Origin: Mactra quadrangularis
Taxonomy: Eukaryota > Mollusca > Bivalvia > Venerida > Mactridae
NCBI GenBank assembly: GCA_025267735.1
Contig: CM046298.1
Location: forward strand, 31,781,264 to 31,845,263
Direction of reading: 5' to 3'
Length of the DNA: 64,000 nt
Shown here: piece by piece, positions 1 to 11,700 of the stretch
Layout of the letters: each line of letters starts with the position of its first letter
Position numbering within the stretch: position 1 is the first letter of the stretch
The notes under the pieces: generated by a model
What the model was told of the DNA's origin: nothing
Databases searched by the model: none
The model's input: the letters and a program-made list of their open reading frames with translations, nothing else
Program-made: the position numbers and the translations under genes

Positions 1-2095
1 AAAACAACGTTGTGGTTCAACGTTGAAACAACGTTGTTTCAACGTCGGTTTGCCTGCTGGGTTATTATTTATTTACTGTTCAAAATGTACCCGTCAAAAC
101 ATTTTTCAAACAATCTGCTTTAAAATGATGCATAATATCACAAGTTTTGTCTAAATTGTGGCTTAAAATAAGACTCGGTAATTAGCATGTTTTCGCACAT
201 TTCAATGAAAAAATCAAACCAAACTGTGGTCGGGCGAATTTCAGACTTGATATATAAACATATATTTTGTCCAAATTAAGACGAGTTATTCACTCATTTA
301 TACACCAAAAGAAAGCTTATTCTATTGCCAGTCAGATTTTGTAATTTGGTTGGTAAATTAATTTAAAATACGTGTTTTTATTTGTAGCAGAAGGATGTCA
401 CTCAAACCGAAATGTACGTCCGAAAATAGGGCTAATTTATACACTCGTCTTGCTGTTATTCTTTTACGAAAATTCTAAATCGACCTGTCGAAACCTTTTT
501 CTATGTATAAGCTTTAAAATGATGCATACTATTACGTGTTTTTTCTTAATTGTGGCTAAAAATAAGACTCGGTAAATAGCACGTATTCGCACTTTTTTAT
601 TGAAAATATCGAACCGAACTTCCGCACTGAGAATTTTCGTACTCGATATATATACATATAATTTGTCGCAATTAAATTGGGTTTATCGCACATCTATACA
701 CCAAATTAAAGCTTGTTCTATATAAAATTTGATTTTGTGAACAGATAGATGAAATGATTAATAAAACATGTGTTTATTAACAACAGAAGGATGTCAGTCG
801 AACACAAAATTCACATTCGGAAATGGGCCTGTTTTGTTTACTCACCAGGCCCTTATTATTTATTTACTGTTCAAAATGTACCCGTCAAAACATTTATACA
901 ACAATCAGCTTTAAAATGATGCATAATATCACATGTTTTGCCTAGATTGAGGCTTAAAATATGACTCGGTAATTAGCATGTTTTCGCATATTTCAATGAA
1001 AAAATCAAACCAAACTGTGGTCGGGTGAATTTACGAACTTGACATATAAACATATATTTTGTCCAAATTAAGTCGAGTTATTCACTCATTTATACATTAA
1101 AAGAAAGCTTATTCTATTGCCAGTTTGATTTTGTGATTTAGTTTTTTAATTAATTTAAAATACGTGTATTTATTTGTAGCAGAAGGATGTCACTCAAACC
1201 GAAATGTACGTCCGAAAATAGGACTACTTTATACACTCGTCTTGCTGTTATTCTTTTACGAAAATTCTCAATCGACCTGTCGAAACCTTTTTCTATGTAT
1301 AAGCTCTAAAATGATGCATAATATCGCATATTTTGTCTTAATTGTGGCTTAAAATAAGACTCGGTAAATAGCATGTATTGGCACTTTTCTAATGAAAATA
1401 TCGAACCGAACTTCCGCACTGAGAATTTTCGTACTCGATATATTAACGTATAATTTATCGCAATTAAATAGAGTTTATCGCACATCTATATACCAGATTA
1501 AAGCTTGTTCTATATAAAATTTGATTTTGTGAACAGATAGATGAAATGTACGTCCGAAAATAGGGCTACTTTATACACTCGTCTTGTTGTTATTCTTTTA
1601 CAAAAATTCAAAATCGACCTGTCTAAACCTTTTTCTATGTATAAGCTTTAAAATGATGCATAATATCGCATATTTTGTCTTAAATGTGGCTTAAAATAAG
1701 ACTCGGTAAATAGCATGTATTGGCACTTTTTTAATGAAAATATCGAACCGAACTTCCGCACTGAGAATTTTCGTACTCGATATATTAACGTATAATTTGT
1801 CGCAATTAAATAGAGTTTATCGCACATCTTTATACCAGATTAAAGCTTGTTCTATATAAAATTTGATTTTGTGAACAGATAGATGAAATGATTAATAAAA
1901 CATGTGTTAAATAACAGCAGAAGGATGTCAGTCGAACACAAAATTCACATTCGAAATGGGCCTGTTTTGTTTACTCACCAGGCCCTTATTCTTTATTTAC
2001 TGTTCAAAATGTACTCATCAAAACATTTTCATAACTATCAGCTTTAAAATGATGCATAATATCACATGTTTTGCTTAAATTGAAGCTTGAAATTA
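1..2095. repeat. 396-bp satellite array (A-B-A-B-B'-A order)
   Basis: Tandem monomers of about 396 bp alternate between two types and so form a ~790-bp higher-order unit. Type A starts near 61, 851 and 1984 (TTTATTTACTGTTCAAAATG). Type B starts near 408, 1200 and 1545 (GAAATGTACGTCCGAAAATA). The step from 1200 to 1545 is only ~345 bp, so one B unit is duplicated and shortened. All monomers share AAAATGATGCATA followed by a stretch ending AAAATAAGACTCGGTAA. Short ORFs at about 372 and 1164 recur one higher-order period apart and look like by-products of the repeat. The array runs off the left edge of the window. Confidence 0.9.
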
Positions 2096-2097
2096 TA

Positions 2098-2315
2098 ATT
2101 CAATTATTCTGCCAACAGACGTGGCAGAAAGATTGATTCTGTTGTTGTTTAATCCTTCTGCCAACAGACACATCTTTCTGTTATAATTCAATCCTTCTGC
2201 CAGCAGACACAGCAGAAGGATCATTCCTTCTGCTGTAGATTTATCCTTCTGCCAGCAGACACAGCAGAAGGATCGTTCCTTCTGCTGTGTCTGCTGTGTC
2301 TGCTGAGTCTGCCAA
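2098..2315. repeat. Hairpin-forming minisatellite (CCTTCTGCC...GCAGAAGG)
   Basis: A short array of CCTTCTGCCAGCAGACACAG and its reverse complement GCAGAAGGAT occurs in alternating orientation, so single strands can fold into stacked hairpins. It directly abuts the 396-bp satellite, whose monomers contain the related word GCAGAAGGATGTCA. Confidence 0.75.
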
Positions 2316-2885
2316 CTTTACGTTCATTTTTAACACAGAAATGCATTACGGCACAATGTCGTACTTAATTAATATTTATCAACGGTCAGTGCCAGATAGT
2401 ATGTAAGATATTATAATTATTATTGACATATACACATTTTTCATATATACAAAGAAGGGCTATTACAAATCCTGGCAAATTGTTTGTGTTGTCCTGATAA
2501 GCCATCATCGCTTTTTGTCCGCAATTAGTGCAAGCAAGTGTATACATGTAGCACATACAGAAGTTTTTACATTCTTTACTTTATAGCCAGTGCTGAAAAA
2601 AAACAGATTAAACACAAGTTTGTATATGTTTCTGTTTATAGAATTACAAAAATCATATAAAATCATTGTTGAGATTGAAGTCTGAGTTTTTCATATATAG
2701 GAAGCTGTAATCAAGTGTTTCTCGTTGGTTATTGACAGTCGGCAAGTTTATTAGAATAATTAAGGTAAGTCAGTTTTCTACATTTTGACGTTAAATATTT
2801 TAATTCAGAAGTTTTTTTTAATATCTTTTTGCACGATTGTTTTTTTTTCTATTTCAACCTCATAAAACTTACGAGCTTACTCATA
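2316..2885. other. AT-rich spacer, no gene recognised
   Basis: No ORF or splice-bounded exon with recognisable content was seen between the hairpin minisatellite and the hAT element. Confidence 0.5.
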
Positions 2886-2893
2886 CAAGCAAG

Positions 2894-3766
2894 TAGGGCT
2901 GGGACGAATACTCGAGTACCCGGGTATCGGGTCGGGTAAGGCTACTACCCGGGTACAAAGTTATTACCCGGTACCCGTAAAATAAAACACTTCATATAAA
3001 TTAGTTTCGATTTTTCAGCAATTTAAAAATCTGCCTCGATCAGAAATATTATGAAATGTTCATCTACCGAATTTCTCTATAGGCACTACTTTACAACAAT
3101 ATTGCCGACGACCAAGTTTAACAGTTACTAACCAACTAATATGAATCCAGCTTATTGAACAATTTCGCTAAAGTGCTGGATTCGCATTTATGTCTTATTT
3201 CGTCGTAATGGCCAAAATTTCAACAATATACGTTCATATACGTCAATATACGTTCCAACTAACAGTTAACACAGAAAAATGTTAGCATACAAGGATAACC
3301 TAATAAGACGCATTTTCAATACTGGTCTTGGTACGAAATGCTCCGAACTACATGTAGGTACATTCAGACATACTTCAGGTTTGGACTTATTAATAAACAT
3401 AGGCGATGGAAAACCAGATATTGGAAGGCTAGGTTGCAAGTAACCTGGATTTGTTATATCTATTCATAAACTTAACTGCAACGGCAACACTCGGGTCAAT
3501 ACTTGCTCTCTGCTTTGTGATTGTAAGCCCTGCGTCGCAAAACACTCTTTTTGACGGGACAGAAGTTGTTAGAATTACAAGACTCCTTTGCCAACAAAGA
3601 CAACTTCGGAAACATTGTTCCTATTTTATAAGCAGTAACAAGTGCCAGGATGTAGGAGTAATAACTCTTTCATGATTTATAACAGCGAGTACTCGGGTAC
3701 TCGGGTACCCGCGGGTAATACGGCCTCGGATACCCGGGTACAAATTTTCTACCCGTCCCAGCCCTA
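2894..3766. mobile_element. Non-autonomous hAT-type DNA transposon with 8-bp target duplication
   Basis: The 873-bp element starts TAGGGCTGGGACG and ends CGTCCCAGCCCTA, a perfect 13-bp terminal inverted repeat. It is flanked by an exact 8-bp direct repeat, CAAGCAAG, at 2886-2893 and 3767-3774. The 8-bp duplication is characteristic of the hAT superfamily. Subterminal regions are rich in GGGTA / TACCCG repeats (ACTCGGGTACTCGGGTACC near the right end). A 74-codon ORF at 3451-3675 has no transposase motif, so the copy depends on an enzyme supplied elsewhere. Confidence 0.88.
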
Positions 3767-3774
3767 CAAGCAAG

Positions 3775-5650
3775 AATAATCACTGGTCGTAATAAATGAT
3801 ATATTCACAAATGTATATGTTCTATCTTATTTTAAATTTCGCAATTTTTTCCAAGTAATTTATCAAGGCAGGATTTTAGCATTAATGAAGAGGAGAATCA
3901 CTGCTTTTATTGCTTTACCTTTAGAATTTAAAATTCATTGTAAACGTTAGCAGAAGAGTTAGATTTTTCAGACTGGGGCTTAGATAATTCTAAAGACAAA
4001 TCTATATCGGGTAAGTAAAAAACGTTTTTTTTTTCTGATTAAGTGTAAATCACGCTGGCATATGTTCATGGTTGGTTACATCAGGAATCTTTTCCATTTT
4101 CGTTAAATATAAGATCCCTGACTTCGTACGAGCACATAAATATACTTTATCATGATTATCTATATGGACGTAATTATTCAGGACCCGTGATATAAGGCAA
4201 TTACATTACGTTCAAGGGAGACTACTTTACTAAATTTCGAACCGAATTACCTCCCTTAAAATGATCTCGAGATTTCATTCGTCTGCAAAAAAACTTGAAA
4301 TGGGAATCTTTTTCGAAAATTTGTAAAATGTACGACGCTGATACCGACTCACCGGATCATGATTATGTTTACGAAGTGTTAAAAGGGTACTCATTTAAAC
4401 AGTCCTTGTTAATATACCAATATGAAAGATTCCATGCCATCGGATTTAGTGTAATGTATTTTCGCGATGCATTAGGAATTAAGAAACCATAGTTTTAATG
4501 AGTTTGACGCCGTTTAAAAAAAAACATTGTTACAAGGGTCATTTTATTGCGGCTAGCCTTTCTAACCTAGCTTCCTTCGACAATTGTCTAAATCTGTACT
4601 CGCCTCTCCATAAGGACGACAATTTTAATGAAGGAAAATTGACATTAAAAATATTGACAAAATAATCATGGAACTTGGGAGGGTAAAAAACCGATCTCTA
4701 TCTATCTATTTATATCTTGGGGAGACCATATTTCGTCACCTTAAGGAAATGAATGAATACAATGAAAAATTGGTAATTTTAAACTGACTTTTTATTTTTA
4801 AAATATGTAAATGAATCATAAAGATTTTATTCCATCAACTTTTCTAGGGTTTATTCTGTCAAATAACGTAGTAAACAAAATGTTATGAGGCTGGGTATAA
4901 ATGCAGACGACTGTTTAAGCAGGACCAAAAATCAACACTGCAAAATGAAAATAAGTATTTTTCTTCATTTTTGTGAAGCAAATCTCCGTTTATTTATTCA
5001 TATACAATATTTAGATCTTTTACCTCCAATCTGTGATGTTTCTTCAACAATTTTATGACAAAAAAATTGAAATTCCACCATTTTAAATATTGACATGTTT
5101 ACCGGTAGTGTAAAATCACAATCAGTGCAGGTTTTGCTCCGTCCACAACGTCGCTCCGCCCTACGTTAAGATTTCGAGCTAAAAACGAGAATCTAAGCTT
5201 ATTTTAGTGAGTTTATAAATAAGATTACCTAAATTTTAGTATTGCTCAATGCTTTAAGTTTTTAATGGTGGGGTGACGAAATTAGGTCAGGGACGAAATT
5301 AGGGCCTCCTACGATACTGCATCACACTCATTGAGCATTATGTGCTGATGGGATACGAACAAAGAAATATAAGAGGGACAGGTAGTATTTGCTAATTTAG
5401 CTATTTTGTTTCCTAAGATTTTAGATATTTTGTAAAGTCTTCAGGAAAGTTAAGATTGATCCACAATACATGTTTTAATAGCAGAGGTTTGAGGTAGCAG
5501 GCCCGTCCCTCTGAAAGAAATCACAGAAGAATGGTTCAAATCTGATACAATACTATGTTAGTCTGCCAGTTTGTCAAATCCAGGGTATCCTTGTTAATTT
5601 CAAAAATTAACTTTATACAAGCATTAAATTTTGTGGGTTTTGTTTTCCAG
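3775..5650. other. Upstream region of the ion-channel gene; a few repeat remnants and a candidate exon
   Basis: A candidate exon lies near 3948-4012. It reads AEELDFSDWGLDNSKDKSIS in one frame and is followed by a good donor, GTAAGT, but its phase (1) does not match the next exon (which needs 2), so it cannot be joined directly. A 65-codon ORF at 4295-4492 (IYQYERFHAIGFSVMYF) was not recognised. Part of a dispersed repeat lies near 4555-4660 (GAAGGAAAATTGACATT). GACCATATTTCGTCACC at ~4727 and its inverse GGTGACGAAATTAGGTC at ~5270 may be ends of a fold-back element. The motif ATTACCTCCCTTA occurs at ~4249. Confidence 0.4.
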
Positions 5651-5705
5651 TTCTATTGATATATCTGATCTAGAAACTAGTCCTTCCAAGGAAAAGAAAG
5701 AAAAA

Positions 5706-8700
5706 ATGTGGAATCAACGAAAATATAGAAATGACAGTATGGATGAGACTGCAGAATCTACAAATACAGGAGTTAATAAAATGGATAAAGATGAAATGAA
5801 CAGTATGCTACCTGGTATGTTAGTATGTACAGTAAAACCTCTCTTGAACAACACCCACTGGGAAAGACTAAATTATGTTGCTATTTAGAGGTTGTTGCTC
5901 AGCAGAGGTTAAATTCAATTAAAATTATGCCTAAGGGAAATATCAAAAGTTGTTGTTGTGCAGAGGATTTGTTCTGTAGAGGGCCTCTCTCAAGAGATTA
6001 CATATTGGGAATATTCTAAAGCAAAATAGTTGACAGGACCTACTATTCAGCAATAAACTGTTGAATATTGCAGTGACTGAAAACAAGTATTATTTAATTT
6101 GTCTTTTAATTTTGAAATTTATATTTATATATGTAATATTTCCAGTTCAAATTTCTAAGAGTCACCTTGGAAATTTAGGAAATGTACGAGACAATCTGTG
6201 CATTTGTTTCATTACAATTAAACATTCTGAATAGGACAAGTCACTAGTTACTAAGTTACTTTCATACAAACATTTTTATTAATCTATCATTCACTTTGAC
6301 AATGTTTACAGATTTGTTTGGTCGACTTGTTGAATCTATAAACAGAAATACTGAGGTAATGCAATGTGCTATGGAAACAATGGACGGTTTATCAAGATCT
6401 AAACCTTTACCTGATGACACAGATTTCATTATACCTGATGCTAAAAGATCTGAGAAGGTAAAACCTGTTTCTTCAACGGTGAAAGCTTAAATAATGTTTC
6501 CATGACTGAATGTGTTATGCTACAGTCCCATTAACATAAAATTGCCATGAGGGCACCGTACGGATGTATGTGAAGACAGCAGTAACAGCAGTACAGCAGT
6601 ACAGCAGTACAGCCCTACTGCCAGAATTTTCGGCAGTACAGCAGTACAGCCCTACTGCCAGCAGTACAGCCCTACTGCCAGAATTTTCGGCAGTACAGCA
6701 GTACAGCCCTACTGCCAGAATTTTTGGCAGTACAGCAGTAGAGCCTTACTGCCAGAATTTTAGGCAGTACAGCAGTACAGAGCCATACTGCCAGAATTTT
6801 CGGCAGTACAGCCTTACTGCTAGAATTTTTCGGCAGTACAGCAGTAAAGCCTTACTGCTTGAGTTTTCGACAGTACAGCAGTAAAGCCTTACTGTTAGAA
6901 TTTTCGGCAGTACAGCATTACTGTTAGAATTTTCGGCAGTAAAACCTTACTGTTAGAATTTTCGGCAGTAGGGCAGTACTGTTGCAGACTGCTGTATCAT
7001 TCTAGCAAATCATTCTTTATTTTGCCTCTCAGAATTCTCAGATCATAAAAGTTATATGTTTGAATTCTCTATAAGGTCCAAAATTAAAAAAAAAAAGAAC
7101 ATATAGAGCCAATCTAGGATGTGGGATATGTTAAAATCAATACTATGAAATATGAAAATAAAAAAAGTTTGTTTGTTTTAATTGGGTTTAACGTCGCATT
7201 CAACTCACATTTAGGTTATACAATGTATATACGACATCCAGCTCTTCCTGCTATAATACCCTACCACGAGACTGACAACTCATGTATAGGGTATGACATC
7301 GTACCGCGACCGGACTCGAACCCGTGATCTCCGGATTCGAAGTCAGACATGCTACGCCACTGCTGCAGATAAATAAAGAAGTAGAATGAAGGAACACATT
7401 TAGTGATCCGAGGACTTGGATAATTATATACATGTTTTTTCTTGTTAGGTTTATATCTATGTTTATTTACAAAAAAAATGTTCTACACGATCACAAGTTA
7501 CTGCTGGTTCTTGTGACACTATGACCATGAAATATTCCATTTACTTCCCATTTTCGGAAAGCTGAATGAACAAGCTTTCTTTTGGTATATAATACTGCTA
7601 CAAGTTCGAGTAAGTATTTAACTCTGGATGAGTTATATAACGAACAGTTTTTCATTTTTTTTAATTCTCTACACAGAGAACTGCTTCAAACGTACAGAAG
7701 GACCTATCTCTGATGGCAATATTTGCAACGTAGTTGTAACAATATCAACGGCAAAAGCATGTTTATGCAATGTTTACAAATAACCATAAAGAATAAAAAA
7801 TACGGCTTTATTAAGTGATGGAAGTGCTTCAAGAAATATACTAAATATTTTTTGTTTGGTAGGTACCTTTTTTTACAAAAAAAATGTCCTGCACTACCGC
7901 AAGTTACTGCTGGTTCTTGCGACATTATGACCGAAACATATGCCATAAAATACACGTTTTCTGAAAGCTGAATGAACAAGCTTTCATTTGGTATATAATA
8001 CTGCTACAAGTTCGTGTAAGTATTTAACCCTGGACGAGTTATATAACGAACAATTATCAATTTTTATTTCATTTCTCTACACAGAGAACTGATTTAAACG
8101 TACAGAAGGACCTATCTCTGATGGCAATATTTGTAACGTATTTGTAACAATATCAACGACATTACATGCATATGCAGTGTATAAAATAACCATAAAAAAT
8201 GAAAAATACGGCTACATTGAGCGATCGAAGTGCTTCAAGAAATATATTCAATATTCTAGTTTGGTAGGTACTTTTTTTCAAAAAAATGTCCTGCACTACC
8301 GCAAGTTACTGCTGGTTCTTGCGACATTATGACCAAAACATTTGTCATAAAATTCACATTTTCTGAAAGCTGAATGAACGAGCTTTCATTTGGTATATAA
8401 TACTGCTACAAGCTCGTGTAAGTATTTAACCCTGGATGAGTTATATAACGAACAGTTTTTTAATTTCTATTTGAATTCTCTACACAGAAAACTGAGTCAA
8501 TCGTACAGAAGGACCTATCTCTGATGGCAATATTTGCAACGTAGATGTAACAATATCAACGGCAATAACATGTTTATGCAATGTTTAAAACTAACCATAA
8601 AGAATATAAAATACGGCTTTATTAAGTGATCGAAGTGCTTCAAGAAATGTACTAAATATTTTTGTTTGGTTGGTACCTTTTTTAAAACAAAATGTATTGC

Positions 8701-11700
8701 ACTACCGCAAGTTACTGCTGGTTCTTGCGACATTATGACCACAACATATGCCATAAAATACACATTTTCTGAAAGCTGAATGAACAAGCTTTCATTTGGT
8801 ATATAATACTGCTACAAGTTCGTGTAAGTATTTAACCCTGGACGAGTTATATAACGAACAGTTTTCAATTGTTTATTTCATTTCTCTACACAGAGAACTG
8901 ATTTAAACGTACAGAAGGACCTATCTCTGATGGCAATATTTGTAACGTATTTGTAACAATATCAACGGCATTACATGCATATGCAGTGTATAAAATAACC
9001 ATAAAGAATGAAAATACGGTATATTAAGTGATCGAAGTGCTTCAAGAAATATACTAAATATTCTTGTTTGGTAGGTATCTTTTTTACAAAAAAATGTTCT
9101 GCGCTACCGCAAGTTACTGCTGGTTCTTGCGACATTATGACCAAAACATATGTCATAAAATACACACTTTCTGAAAGCTGAATGAACGAGCTTTCATTTG
9201 GTATATAATACTGCTACAAGCTCGTGTAAGTATCTAACCCTGGATGAGTTATATAACGAACAGTTTTTTAATTTCTATTTGAATTCTCTACACAGAAAAC
9301 TGATTCAATCGTACAGAAGGACCTATCTCTGATGGCAATATTTGCAACGTAGATGTAACAATATCAACGGCAATAACATGTTTATGCAATGTTTAAAACT
9401 AACCATAAAGAATATAAAATACGGCTTTATTAAGTGATCGAAGTGCTTCAAGAAATGTACTAAATATTTTTGTTTGGTTGGTACCTTTTTTTAAAACAAA
9501 ATGTCTTGCACTACCGCAAGTTACTGCTGGTTCTTGCGACATTATGACCACAACATATGCCATAAAATACACATTTTCTGAAAGCTGAATGAACAAGCTG
9601 TCATTTGGTATATAATACTGCTACAAGTTCGTGTAAGTATTTAACCCTGGACGAGTTATATAACGAACAGTTTTCAATTTTTATTTCATTTCTCTACACA
9701 GAGAACTGATTTAAACGTACAGAAGGACCTATCTCTGATGGCAATATTTGTAACGTATTTGTAACAATATCAACGGCATTACATGCATATGCAGTGTATA
9801 AAATAACCATAAAGAATGAAAATACGGTATATTAAGTGATCGAAGTGCTTCAAGAAATATATTCAATATTCTTGTTTGGTAGGTATCTTTTTTACAAAAA
9901 AATGTTCTGCGCTACCGCAAGTTACTGCTGGTTCTTGCGACATTATGACCAAAACATATGTCATAAAATACACACTTTCTGAAAGCTGAATGAACGAGCT
10001 TTCATTTGGTATATAATACTGCTACAAGTTCGTGTAAGTATTTAACTCTGGATGAGTTACATAACGAACAGTTTTCATTTTTTTTAATTGTCTACACAGA
10101 GAACTGATTCAAACATACAGAAGGACCTATCTCTGATGGCAATATTTGCAACGTAGTTGTAACAATATCAACAGCAATTACATGTTTATGCAGTGTTTAA
10201 AAATAACCATGAAAAATGAAAAATACGGCTTCATTAAGTGATCGAAGTGCTTCAAGAAATATACTAAATATTCTTGTTTGGTAGGTACCTTTTTTTACAA
10301 AAAAAATGTCCTGCACTTCCGCAAGTTACTGCTGGTTCTTGCGACATTATGACCAAAACATATGCCATAAATTACACATTTTCTGAAAGCTGAATGAACA
10401 AGCTTTCATTTGGTATATAATACTGCTACAAGTTCGTGTAAGTATTTAACTCTGGACGAGTTATATAACGAACAGTTTTCAATTTTTATTTGAATTCTCT
10501 ACACAGAGAACTGATTCAAAAGTACAGAACGACCTATCTCTGATGGCAATATTTGTAACGTATTTGTACCAATATCAACGGCATAACATGCATATGCAAT
10601 GTATGAAAATGACCATAAAGAATGAAAAATACGGCTACATTTATTGATCGAAGTGCTTCAAGAAATATATTCAATATTCATGTTTGGTTTGTACTTTTTA
10701 CCAAAACAATGTCCTACGATACCGCAAGTTACTGCTGGCTCTTTCGACAATATGACCAATACATATGCCATAAAATTCCCCCTATTTTAAAAGCTAAATG
10801 AACAAGCTTTCATTTGGTATAAAACACTACTACTACTTCTCGTTTGTTTTTTACACCATAGTAGTTTTATAAACAACATTTTTGTTCATTCGAATTTCTA
10901 CGCGAATCCAAGGTTTTTTTTTCAGAAAATTATTCAACGTGATTACAAGTTACTGCTGGTTCTTGCTAAAAACGAAAACTATGCCATTTAATACCTATTG
11001 TCGTAAAGCTGAATGAACAAGCTTTCAATTGGTATATAATACTACAACCAGTTCGAGTGAGTATTGCACACTGAACTAGTTTTATTGCGAACAATTGTTC
11101 AATTTTCATTAGAATTCTCTACTTTGGTTTGGATTAATGTGTAGGTAGGACTTTTTTTCTATGTCAATATTTGTTGCAAATATGGATAAAAACCAATGAA
11201 AATTTATATCAAAATAACGGGAAAAAAATACGATTTCATAATCATAAGAAAGTTTTTTTCTATAATGGTTGAAATAAGTGCTCTAATGGGTTGGTTATGT
11301 TCAGATACTTCGCTAAAAATTTCACTTCGCTCAAAATTTTACTTTGCTATAGTAAGTTACTGCTGTTATTTTTTATCCGAAGACCGGGTCTGTGTTCCAT
11401 TTAATATACATATTCACAAAGCTGAATGAACAAGCTTTCATTTGGTATATAATACTGCTTTATGTTCAAGATAGTTTTCCACTTCGGATATGTTTTATTA
11501 ATGACATTTTTCGATTTCCATTCGAATTATTCATCTGGAGTTGGAAATAAATGTGCGTATATAAGGCCCATCTTCAATGTCAACATTTGTTACAGATCTG
11601 CATCAAAAGACAAGAATTATTTATATCGAACTAAAGATAAAACATGCACGATTATATCAACATGAATTACATAATACTGGTAGAAGTAAGAGCTTAAGCG

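Noticed and set aside
6564..6884. 106-codon ORF with YSSTALLPEFSAVQQ-like repeats
   Set aside because: It is a translation of the minisatellite, with no start context or conserved frame between the two arms.
7704..9596. Recurring minus-strand ORFs with IMSQEPAVTCGSA
   Set aside because: The frame recurs only because the satellite recurs; indels in poly-A/T runs break it differently in each unit and no domain is visible.
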